Assembly: GCA_025345505.1 (NCBI GenBank)
Contig: JANVCC010000018.1
Location: forward strand, 38,117,242 to 38,181,241
Direction: 5' to 3'
Origin: Todiramphus chloris collaris
Taxonomy: Eukaryota > Chordata > Aves > Coraciiformes > Alcedinidae
Length of the DNA stretch: 64,000 nt
The notes under the pieces are model-generated. The model did no database searches, was not told where the DNA came from, and saw only the letters and a list, made by a program, of their open reading frames with translations. Both the position numbers and the translations under genes were made by a program. How positions within the stretch are numbered: the first letter of the stretch is position 1; each line of letters starts with the position of its first letter. Shown here one piece after another: positions 34,971 to 45,331 of the stretch.

Positions 34971-36978
34971 AAGTTGAGACCAGACCAGATGAACTTCTAG
35001 AAAGCAGTAGCAATGAGAAAGGGTGCGCTAAAGCCGAGTACAAGCACCGGAGCTCTTTGCTTTATTGCTGTGTGTGGCTGGCCAGGCTTTTCCTCCTGCA
35101 CAGTCTTCCCTGAGAAAATGTTGCAGGACACAAGCTGCAGTGAGTGCAGGCATGTGCGTGTGTAAATAGGTCACTGCAGACACAGCGCAGAAATGCAAGT
35201 GGCCGAGCATGGGTCATCCAGCTCTGCACAAACACAAAGACATGGTTCTCATCAGGCTTCTCCCTTTGCTCAAAAACAGCTGAAATGCGCTGCTGGAGCC
35301 AATAGACTGGGCTGTGAAAACGTATTTCGATGCCATGGCAGAAACTCCCTCCTGCTTCCATAGGCAAAATTCCCTCTGACTCTCGTCAGGGGGGTCCCAG
35401 CTCAAGCAGAGCACACCGCATCATCTGGATTGCTGAAGCAGGACCAAGGCAGCCCGAAATGAGCTACCAGAAAGCTGACTGCAGCTCTCTGCCACTCCAA
35501 ACTGCATCGAATAACACAATAGTCACAACCTTGAAAGGAAACTAAAAATAAATTTACAGGGAAATAATACATTCCTTCTAATCTGAGTCAAACCTAAAAA
35601 TTAAACAGCTATAATTATCAAACCTAATTTAATTAAAACTAGCTACTCACCATCTGGTGTTATTTGTATGAATTTGGAAATCTACTATTTCATATTAAAT
35701 CCCTCCATTTAACAAATTATATTAGAGAACATATTTCTCCACTATAATCATTATGTAATTGATCATTTTATAAATTATATTTTTTTCCACTTATATTGCA
35801 ATAGAAATATTTTTTATAGAGTAACAGGGCAGATGACTGGCCATTTTTTTCATTGAAACTGGATTTAAAATTAAGACTTGCAACATCAAAGAAAAATAAT
35901 TCGCTGAAGTAGAAAGATGTGTGATGAAGGAAACTTTTTTTGTTTCTCACTGTGGTCATTGATAGTATAAATAAGAAATTAATCGGATTTTTTTTGTCTG
36001 CATATGTAAGTATATATGCAGGTATATAATGCTATATATATATGTCTATAATGGTGTATACACAGACTCTATAATAGCTAGTAAAGGACAAGAGTTTGAT
36101 TTGAAGAACATGATACTTTCCCGATTCGGTGTGGAAATGTACAGTTGTAGACATTTAAAAATGTATTGTCAAAAATCTATTTCTGTTACTCTCCAAAGAT
36201 ATATAATGAACATTTATACAGTGATATGTAAAATTGATGCTAGAGTAATGAAGAGAATGCCATGAGAAGACTGCAAAATGATTAGCACCAAAACATGAAT
36301 GTTTGACACAGCTTTCATGGGAGTCAAGGGTTTCTCAGTGACTTCTTAAAAAATTTCCATACATTTTTGCCTGTAGGTATTCCTGTAAGAAAGTAGAGCA
36401 ATGTATAAATATCAATAAATATGTATATATTTCATTGCAACAGGCTCAGCTGGGTGCATTTGCAGAGGGAAGTGCACAGTGGGCATCCATAGGAGGCTGC
36501 AGAATGCAGAGGAATCACAGCAAAGTGTTGAGACAGCAGAATGGGTGCATTTCATGGTATAGGCTACCTAAATCAGATTTGGAGACAGGAAGTTTGTCCC
36601 AGCTTGCCTGTTGATCAGCTGCATGAATTTGAGTTAATATCTTCACGGGTTCTCAGTGGATGCAGATTTGTAATCACTTCTGGACAGCAGATGGTTCTCC
36701 AGTTGCACTTGCTCAGCATTTGGGTCCAGAGACAGGAGCTCTTAGCGGTGGTTTTAAGGCAGCACTGTAAAAATAAATAACTTCAAAACACAAAAGACCA
36801 AATACATCATTCAGACTGGATGGTGAGAGAAAGGAAAGGAAGAAAGCGGAGGAAAAAAAAATCCTCCCTAAATCTTTAAATGACACATTTTTCAAAAATA
36901 TGTTTCCACCCACAGTTTTGGCATGCTATCACCTGTGGCTGCAAAAACATGAGTTGGTTCATAAGTCACCTATTTGCA
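34971..36978. other. unassigned sequence with an AT-rich conserved-looking block
   Basis: The stretch 35540-35780 is unusually AT-rich (TAATTA, AATTTAATTAAAA) but not a simple repeat. It resembles the AT-rich conserved non-coding elements found near developmental genes. ATATAT runs occur at 36000-36055 and 36400-36430. No gene is supported. Confidence 0.3.
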
Positions 36979-37026
36979 ATTCCCTAAAAATAAATGCAGG
37001 GAATTCCCTAAAAATAAATGCAGGGA
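36979..37026. repeat. exact 24-bp tandem duplication
   Basis: Two identical, directly adjacent copies of a 24-bp unit that starts ATTCCCTAAAA and ends GCAGGGA (36979-37002 and 37003-37026). Exact identity suggests a recent slippage or duplication event. The unit's ends, TCCCT and AGGGA, are complementary. Confidence 0.97.
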
Positions 37027-37619
37027 CATCCCTAAGCCATCCACAGTGACCTGAGACCTTCCTCAGAGTGAAGCATTCATTAACAACAACAGCATTTAGA
37101 AATGCTGAGAAAAATAAGAGAAAAAGAGCTCGTGTTTAGCTTCTTTGATGTACAATTATCTTCTCCATAAGAATCTTGGCTGGTCTAGGTTTCCTGGGGC
37201 TCCCCATCAAGGAAGATGCTTCCACCCATCTTTCCCTTTTGCAGAGCAGAGGTGTTTCCCTCACCAGTCCAAGGCTGTGCCCTGCAGCTCCCTGGCCGCA
37301 GTGGGCTTCTCCGTTATACAATAGTTCTGTTTCACTGACAAACAACTTGCGAAGCTTCACCCCCTTTTTACTCATCGGTATTTATAGATTAGCATGCAGC
37401 AGCATCCAGTCCATCACGTTGGGTACTTTGGTATTTAACAAGCAAATGAATCCATCACGGAGGAGTTTTGTTGTTCAGCTGCTCTTGGACTCTGCCCTGA
37501 GAGGAGCCTAGAAGTGCTGGTCCTCTTTGGGCACAAGCCACCTACCAGTGCAAGGGGCCGAGCAGAGGAGCACGAAGGAGCCCGGACACGAGGAACTCAG
37601 ATTTATGGAGAGAATGCAA

Positions 37620-37860
37620 CATGACAAACCGCTAGGTTCAGTTAAATTGGGACTGTTAATTATAGCAGTTTAAATTGGGTTCTGACTCAGATTTTGAATT
37701 CATAGTGGCAAGATGACAGCCTGGAGAAGGTGTTTGCAAATGGCTGACTCAGAGGATGATGATCAGCACGACGGTGCCTTCCGCCTGTGCTAGTACTATA
37801 TGTTTATAGGAGTGATGTTATAAGGTGACAGTTGCCAGTTCAGCTCCACCCCTTGATCTG
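37620..37860. promoter_or_regulatory. candidate enhancer with two AP-1 sites
   Basis: A repeat-free, low-CpG block contains two perfect TGACTCA sites (37683-37689 and 37745-37751) 62 bp apart, TAAATTGGG repeated twice, and ATGATGATCAGCACG. Perfect AP-1 pairs at this spacing suggest a regulatory element. Function is inference. Confidence 0.35.
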
Positions 37861-37871
37861 TTCACCACAGA

Positions 37872-38054
37872 TTAGGAAGCCTGGAAAGACAAAGTGAGCA
37901 AACGGAGGAAGGAGCATATTAATTGGGTGAGTACAAAATGGCAATCCGCCATCTCTCTTAGTGCTCTGTCCTCTTCTTTCCACATGTAATGATGGTTTTC
38001 CAGATTTTTCTGTAGGCTTCCAGCTGCTTCTGACTTGAGTTGATGAAATGGCTT
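37872..38054 (-). other. candidate minus-strand coding exon (B), coiled-coil-like
   Basis: After an excellent acceptor (ATATTTCTTCTTCCCTCAG, ending at 38055) the minus strand is open for about 60 codons to a stop at 37872. The first 40 residues are polar and helix-forming (KPFHQLKSEAAGSLQKNL, then WKEEDRALREMADCHF), as in a coiled coil. The tail after HFVLTQ turns hydrophobic, so the true exon may stop earlier, although I see no good donor. It follows candidate exon A by 290 bp. No family was identified. It could be a terminal exon, a pseudogene piece or chance. Confidence 0.3.
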
Positions 38055-38343
38055 CTGAGGGAAGAAGAAATATTTCCTAAATCCTCTCTGTGAGACAAAG
38101 CCACAGAATTGCCACTTGTTTCTCACAATTATAAGGCTGCCGACGGGGAGGCCACAGCCCCCAGTCCCTGCTGGGAGCCCCTGGGAGCCCAGTGCCCTTT
38201 GTAGGGCTGCAGGAGCCTGGGGGTCCCAGGACCCCTCTGGCAGCCAAGTGTGCTGCAGCCCAGGAGCCTGGCACCTCCCCACCAGGGCTGACAAAAGGAT
38301 GGACACTCTGGGGAAAAGCTGCCTCATAGGAGGGTTGCAAAAC

Positions 38344-38533
38344 TTGCCTTAATTTCTGACCAAATTCCACAAAATTTGACCATTGATTCTGGAAATACTG
38401 GCTGCTGACAGATCTCCAGTGTTGTCTCTCCTCTCCCAAAAGTGCTTTTACTTTTTTTTCTGCCAGTTGTCCTTGGAGTCCTTTCATTCATGCTTTCATG
38501 CAAATCCAAGATTTCCTTCTCTCCGTACTGACA
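38344..38533 (-). pseudogene. candidate minus-strand exon (A) with apparent frameshift
   Basis: From an AG at about 38534 the minus strand reads YGEKEILDLHESMNE. It must then shift frame near 38480 to continue as GLQGQLAEKKVKALLGEE and later QYFQNQWSNFVEFGQKLR. Both parts have coding, helix-rich character and match in style, which suggests one ancestral frame broken by an indel. It ends at AAG|GCAAGT, a canonical GC-type donor, with candidate exon B next. However, that donor leaves phase 2 while B reads in phase 0, so the model is not clean. Pseudogene decay or assembly error would explain both defects. No family was recognised. Confidence 0.3.
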
Positions 38534-39226
38534 GTACAGATTAGCTCAACTGTTCAAACGGCTGCTGAAATTCATTTGCAGATGTTGTAGGTGACTAAGT
38601 TTCGTAACTGTAATTTGTGAGTTACAAGCAGGGGTCAAAAATCTAATACCACATGAATAACGTAGCTAACTTTTGCTTTGATCTTAGAAATCCTTATACC
38701 TGTTCTTGGCTGAATACCCTGTCAGCCAGCCGATGAACGGCGAGTGGGGAGGATTTATTACGAACTACTTGTGACTGAGCCAGAAGCCAAGAAATACATA
38801 CACTAACATCACTTACGGTTGCTCGTAGAAATAATGTATAGCTCCTGAAATGATTGTTTTCAAATCTCTAACTCATCTCTAATAATTACTAGAATTGAGA
38901 GACTGATATATTCAATGAATTGCTGTTTTTCATCCACTGAATAGCTGAGAACAGATTGTGATTCCCTGGTCTGTTTGTTATTCAAATGGATTCAGTAGAT
39001 ACCTTTTCTAATCTTCAACTCTGTGGATTGAAAGCAGATATCCACAGTATGTAGTTGCTGGTGCTCTAATAAATCTCTAATAAATTGTATGCATCATTTC
39101 AGTGTTCCTGACAGGAACACCGTGCAAGTACCTATCTCAAATCCTTGTTTATGCAAACATGTTGCAAAAATTCAACTGGGTTTTCACGAGAATTTACATA
39201 TGTGGCTTTAAAACATGTATCCTTGT

Positions 39227-39307
39227 GTTTGGTTTGTTTGTTTGTTTGGGGTTTTTTTTATTGTTGTTTTGTTGGTTTGTTTTGGTTGTTGTTGTTGTTG
39301 TTTTGTT
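39227..39307. repeat. (TTTG)n/(GTT)n T-G tract
   Basis: An 80-bp stretch of only T and G apart from one A: TTTG units, then GTT units. Frames across it encode Phe/Leu/Val runs that are artefacts. Confidence 0.9.
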
Positions 39308-39420
39308 AACAAAGGTCACAGAAAATGCACACAAAAGGAATTTAAGTGGGGCCAAAGCAAACTTATTTCCTTTTTTTATTCTTTTTTACCCCTGGGTTAT
39401 CTATGAACAGACTGTGATTG

Positions 39421-39550
39421 AGGCCCTGATGCAGCAAGGTGATTTATGATAGGCTTAACTTTAAATGTGATGCCCTGCTCTCATTGAATTCAGTGTGACT
39501 GTGCAAGCAAAAAATGAAGTATGAGCATTGTCTTGGGAAGATCAGGGCCT
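39421..39550. mobile_element. MITE with 10-bp perfect terminal inverted repeats
   Basis: The element begins AGGCCCTGAT and ends ATCAGGGCCT, a perfect 10-bp inverted pair 130 bp apart. Inside are 'gcttaactttaaatgtgatg' and 'cattgaattcagtgtgactg', matching in order the blocks of a widespread sauropsid non-autonomous DNA transposon ('...ccctgatccagcaaagcac...cttaactttaag...cattgacttcaatgggac...') as I recall it. Target-site duplications are not clear. It has no coding capacity. Confidence 0.65.
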
Positions 39551-42500
39551 AAGCTAAGATTACATGAAAACTTTCTGAATTATTCAGCTCTAATAATCAC
39601 TGTTTGGACACTGCTCCTGAAAGAACTAAGTCTATCATCACTGCTTCCCTGTCCTCTAGACAACCCGAACCATGGAATATTGACACTGTTCCCCTGTGCA
39701 CATAAAGCAGCAAAGATAACAGTGAGCATCCACAAATGTCCACACTCTGCAAGGGAACATGCCCAAGAGACCTGGTCAGTGGAAAGTCACTGTGTATTTC
39801 CTGGGGTTGGTCAGCTGTATTTTTCACAATGTAACTTATTTCACCAACAAATACTTTTCTTTTGTTTCAGAATAGATTTTTTTTTTTTTGAAGTAAGGAA
39901 GAACATTTCTCAACGGCTCCCAGCTGAATTTCACAGAGTTTTGATGACCTGTAGCTGAGAGAAGCAGGATGGGCAGAGGTATACCTATCTGGGATCATGT
40001 CATTCTATTTATTAATCCACAGCAGAATTCCTGCAGGTGACAACAGGGATCCAGACCACAGGCAAGGAGAAGAAACTGATCTTCATATGTTAACTGAACT
40101 GTAATTATTATTTTGACAGCAACAACCCACAATTTCCTGGAAACTCTTCTTGTGTTAGGAGGACTCTTCTTCGTGGCTTTTATGCCACTGCTTTCTGGTT
40201 TAGGAGACCATCTTTACAACCACATGAACAAAGCACTGCACTCAGAGTTATTTCTGTAGAGAAGCCACGTAGATCCATCATGTAAACTCACTCTGATATC
40301 CAGGACTTCTTGTGAAATAAATGTTCTGAAGGTGGGGAGACATCCTCAAGCAAAAGCATGAAATCAGAGTGCGGTGCCTTTCCCCAGCTACAAACTTGTG
40401 CTTAGACATATGAGGAATGTACTAATATGCATTTCTGCCTGAAACATCTCAGTCAACTTAAGGAACAAGACATAGTTACGGAGATTTACAGTTTTTTATT
40501 TTCTCCAGTGTAGAGATGTAGTGATGGAGTTACCAGCTGGGGGAAAGGCTGCAGGAGAAGAGAAGACAAGAAAAAGTGTTAACATCTTGAAGTTAGCTTG
40601 GAGTCTGGATGAGCAGCTCTGGTACTGTCTAAGGCCATCATTTATTTTATTGTTTTTTTCCTCCTGTGCATACTATCTATCCAGCTGTGATCTATCCCAC
40701 TGTCGTATCGTGGTATATCACCTTTGACTTTCCCCTTACCCCTCTGAGTACGTTTGTGGCGACGCTTGCACCACAGAAGACACTCGCAGGATAGTTAAAG
40801 CAGGGGTAGCCAAGCCCTTCCGAAGTGCCAGTCAACATTGCCAAACTCCAAACTGAAATGCTGCCACCTCAGTCAGTAATTTGAACGGCCCTTGGAACGG
40901 TTGCCTGTGCCTGCTGCAGGCAGGGCCACTCCTGACCAAAGCTTTACTGCAGTGGAGAGGGTCCACATGGTAGGAGGCCCTGAGGGAAACCAGCTTCTGA
41001 CCCCTCACGATGATGAAGCGGTGCGGTGGATGGAGGAGGCTGGGTGGTTCCAGAAGCTGAATGCTGCTCCTGAGAATATAAAAAGGCAAGTTGCCAGGAG
41101 GTAAATACCACAAACAAATGGTTAAAAGGCAGGTGGGTAGGAGGAATATGGGGAGCAAGTGTTGGAAGGGCTGGCAGGTGCCAGGGGTGGTGTGAGGGTG
41201 CTGGAGGGCACGCGCTCAGCTCTTTGTGCACCTTCTCAGGGCTGATGGCCTGCAGCAAAGCAGCCGTAAAAGTGGGCACTGTTTCAAAGCACTTACCCAG
41301 TCATGCTTAAAGGGTTTGTATATGTTTGTTAGAGGTTGGAAGCAAAAATGTGAGTAAAAACATAAGGCGAGCCCTCAGGGTAGATGTACTCTGTGAGACA
41401 GTGTAATCTGGTCCCTCTGCTTACCAGCTTTGCACCTGGTTAACTCTAGGTCAGAATGAAGCTCTATAGTCAGAAGTGATTATTCGTGACCCTAGACAAG
41501 AACATACCCTTTCTAACTTTAGACTCCATTGAAATGGCAATACCCTGATTATGGAATATTTTTCCGCTAATTAGGAATGCAGGCTCTACAGGTCACTGGG
41601 AGTTCATACTATTCCCTTAGCATAAGCAGATGTCTTCAAGATAAAACCTGTTCTGAACACATCAACAGCTCCACACTATCTTGTAAGCACTGGAAGGGGG
41701 GGAAAAAAATTAAGAAATGGAAAAGAGAGACAGCAGCTTGCCAAAGACAGAAGGACCAGATGACCTCAGGAGCCACATATTAATTTATGAACCTTAAATA
41801 AATAATTGTCTTTCAGGTATTGTCTCCCAGGCTTTACAGCATGTGGCTTCCAATCTGTAAGCAGGCCTTATTGGTGAGGTACAAATCTGAGGCAAGGAAT
41901 ATGTGCTGCACAGCCTGTAAGTCCTGTGGGGCAGTGCTGGCTTCATGAAGGGCTGAAGTGGGCATCTGTAACAGACCCCCACCCTGGAGGATGTGGGGAG
42001 CACAGCACCTAAGCACCTGGGCAACCATCTTCACAAGAGCCTGTGAAAAACTGGTGCAGCAACACCTTATCTTCTGTGTCTTCCTGCACTCTATTTTGCT
42101 TTTTTCTTCACTTTATCACCCCATCTCTGCCCCACCACAGTCTTCCTGTTTTCCTTTTAGACAAATTCTCCATTCCCCTTTATACCTCCTTTATCTTTCC
42201 TCTCCTACCTTATGCAAACCCTCACATTTTCTCTAAACTTTATTATTTCCTGCTCTGCTCTTTTCCTGATCTATTTTCCTATTTCTCATTCAGAGCTATG
42301 CCTTATTCCAGTTGCAGTTTATCCACGATCCTCTTCTACTCTTTCTTGATATAATTTTTGCTTCTATAGCGAAGGTCTCCCTCCCAAAGACAACTGGTCA
42401 CGTTTCCTGCTGAAGTTACCTCCCTCTGCCTTCCCATCAATCTTCTGTGTACCAGCTGCTGTGATTCAGCTGGCAAGCACTGTGCACTCCTTTGCAAGCC

Positions 42501-44094
42501 CGTGACCCTTCTCAAGTACCAGCTCACGGGAGGGGAGAGCTGCTGGCATTGCAATGCCAGTGGAGTAGTGGGGTGACGGGCTCTATTCCTCTGATCAGCC
42601 ACGATGTCTGTACCAGTCCAGAACTACACCCTTACATTCCCAGCAAATACCAAGTGTTTAATTCTGTTGGCCAAGAGGGGGAGCTGAATTGTTGGCATCC
42701 TCACGGCTTATAAATCTTCATGTGACAGGTCACAATGGTGAAGGCATCTGCCATGCTTTGCTCTTTGGGAAGCAACTGGCTGAGTTTCAACTGCTATAAT
42801 GCAGAGTGCTGTTTAACATGAAGATAGCCTATCTCAGAGCTGCTCTCCTGGCTGTTTTCTGGAGGGATGATACACTACCTAGCCACATCTAGCCTGTGCA
42901 ATGAACGTTGTAATCATACCCCTTGTATGTTTTGATCCCGCAGGTTACTAAAGTATTTGCAGTTGATGCAGATGCAGGACAGTGTCAGCTATCCTTCAAG
43001 TGCTGAGCTGGGGTTTTCTCCACACTGCCACACAGCCATTTTCACATGAAAAGAAGTGACAAATAACAACCCTTTATTTGTCTCTGCCCGGAGAATCATG
43101 GGTGAATTCTCACCAGATGTCTATAGCACAGGCAAGTCTGAGATACAGAGAGTATATATTAGAGGCCCCCAAATGGTGAGAGATCTACCCAAAGTCAGTG
43201 TTAATTGTGTATGGTGGGCACTGTGCCTGTGAAGTGGGAAAAGAATTGTCAAAATGTTGGAACTGACGTTTTGCTTCAGCCATAAGGAAGCCAGGGCCAT
43301 ATCTTCGTGTGCCATAACAACGTTAATGCTCCTGCTGGGGCCAGGGGAGCTGGCAGCAGAGGGGAGGGGGCTGCAGGAAGCTGTGCACTGCTGTCAGCAT
43401 CAAGCTCAAGCAGGTTTGTATGGGCTGGTCACTCCAGGATGGATGCACAAACTGCCCTTTCCCTCTCTGACACAGGAAAGTAGGCTCCTCTGTCACTGTG
43501 CCTCTTCCTGAGCCCAGCAGAAACATCTGTACATATCTGGTGGGGAGACAGGAAGGGCAGCCAGGAACATGCTGTGGTACCTGCATTTTCCTTTTCATTA
43601 GAAGCATTATCTCCAGATCCTCCTTTATTGCCTCAATTTCTTACTACGGTTGCTTGCATGAATGATAACATTGTAATTTCAGCAGTATTCAGGCAGTGCT
43701 GTAAATAGGGGCATTTCTAACTCTAAGACCTTTTTCTGTCTTCAAGTAGGGGAGTTTATGTATTGTTCAAAACAGAAAAAGAAAAATAAGGCAGGAAACC
43801 TACTTCTCAGTGGCACCTGTGATGTCTGTTAAAAATGTGTGCGTTGCTGGGCAGGGAAAAATCATCTCATCTGCCATGTAAAAGAAACTAAGAGATAACA
43901 TCCGCTGAGAAATATGACCCAGCCACTGAACAGTTCCTGTTCCATATCCTCAGGTATTTACAGGATACAGTGCACTGGCAGGGCTTTTTCCAGATGTTGC
44001 ATCTATATATGCTATGCCTTTAAACATAAATGAATTGCTTTCCACAGAAGTCGACTGTGCCTCCCCTTCTCTGCTGTTAAGAAAGATAAAGATA
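39551..44094. other. intergenic or intronic sequence
   Basis: Contains a 70-codon plus frame (40892-41104) with coding-like composition that ends at a donor-like GAG|GTAAAT but lacks an acceptor. The plus strand is CT-rich at 42100-42360. Minus frames in 40832-41279 overlap the former. No named repeat or gene. Confidence 0.3.
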
Positions 44095-44350
44095 TTTTGT
44101 CTGCTGGAGTCATTCAGGTGTGGAGGGACATAAGGTAGTGGGAAGGGACCCAACTGTCTCAAGCACATCCTCATGGGCCAAGTGCCTAACCATCTTGCTG
44201 GCCCTCCACTGAATTTGTTCCCATTTACTGGTGCCCTTACCGATGCTTTCTTCCTGTGTATCAGGGAACTCAAAATTGTATACAGTATCCTATGTGGTCT
44301 AGTGAGTAAAGAGGGATAATCTCTTACCTCCATCAAATGTGTCCCCTGCA
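44095..44350 (-). mobile_element. CR1 LINE internal fragment
   Basis: Antisense CR1 blocks are visible: 'accatcttgctggccctcca' (CR1 '...aagatggtta...'), 'ggaactcaaaattgtataca' and 'agagggataatctcttacct' in the expected antisense order. The copy is old and lacks the 3' tail. The minus frame 43950-44336 across it is not intact CR1 coding. Confidence 0.75.
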
Positions 44351-44669
44351 GCTAGGAGTTACCCACCACCATCAACTGCACCACATGGAAGTGTATTTCC
44401 ACAATATCTGCAAGAAGCAGGCAATTAGATAGTAATGTCCCAATGATTTGTTTGTTCCAGTTGGGACCTCAATGGATTCCCACTTCTTGAGGCCTCTGTG
44501 TATTTTGGGGTAAAGCGCAAATGTTTTTTTCCACTGTCACATTGGTCTTTTAAAGCCTGACATCAACCATCTGCTCTTCTTCTGCCATAAAGCAAAACTG
44601 CGTATAAAATTTCCCTCCTTTTCTCCTTGGTGCTTAAATAGTCTCTAGCATTGCAGTATTAGAGTAGGT

Positions 44670-44860
44670 TACAATATTTATTATAATTTACCTTTCATAG
44701 TGGTCCTGTGAGACAGGAAACCAGTTTCTTTTTGAATTTATGAATATGAAAATGAGGCACGGAGAATCTAATAGACTTGCCCACAGAAAAGCTGTCACAG
44801 AATAGGAGCCTGAACCCATACCTGCTCTGCTAACATGCTCTGTGTTCTGGCTATTTGTTC
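44670..44860 (-). mobile_element. MIR-like SINE, degraded
   Basis: The antisense MIR core is recognisable: 'tgaaaatgaggcacggagaa' then 'agacttgcccacagaaaagc' and 'gaacccatacctgctctg', corresponding to 'gatgaggaaactgaggcaca', 'gacttgcccaaggtcaca' and 'gaacccaggtctg'. The copy is very diverged. Confidence 0.7.
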
Positions 44861-45186
44861 TTTCCTGCATCTATTTTGGTGTCCTGTTGCATTCAGGGAT
44901 GAGCTGACCTGTGTCACTGCACTCTGTTGAGTTGTACTGCAAGCTTCAATCTTGGTCTGATGCACCTATGGATGTGGGAAAAGGCCCAGGATAATCTGTC
45001 AGCCCTTGAAAACCAAGAGCTTCAAGGGCTGCTGAACTTTGGCATGCCCTGGGGTTTTTTATCACGCTGCCTCAAAATGATCTGTTTTCTCATGCTGTAA
45101 CATGACAATACAAAGAACTGCAGAAAGTTAATTCTCCATATGCTGAACAAAGAATACTAGTGGAATAAACATCATCCTCCTTATAC

Positions 45187-45331
45187 CTATTCTACTTTTC
45201 TGTTTGCTTTTGGCATCAAACCTTCTCTTCCCCTTTTCGGCTTCTTTCAGTGCACGGATCATACATGGATCTCTCCACTTTCCACTCCCCATTTCATTAA
45301 AAAAATGGAGTATGAAAGGTCTGAAGAAGCC
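45187..45331 (-). other. candidate minus-strand exon (E), basic
   Basis: A good acceptor (ATGTCACTTCCCTCCAG) and a moderate donor (AATAG|GTATAAGG) enclose 145 bp that are open in one frame. Residues start hydrophobic-aromatic (GFFRPFILHFF) and become highly basic (RALKEAEKGKRRFDAKSKQK). The helical basic part would suit a coiled-coil or membrane-binding protein. No family was recognised. It might belong with candidates at 54230-54408 and 38 kb, but nothing links them except strand. Confidence 0.25.

Noticed and set aside
38105..38290. GC-rich patch as a second CpG island
   Set aside because: It is GC-rich but has few CpG dinucleotides and is under 200 bp.
40892..41104. 70-codon plus frame with coding-like composition
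   Set aside because: There is a donor-like end but no acceptor, and the minus strand is open across the same bases. Not enough to call.
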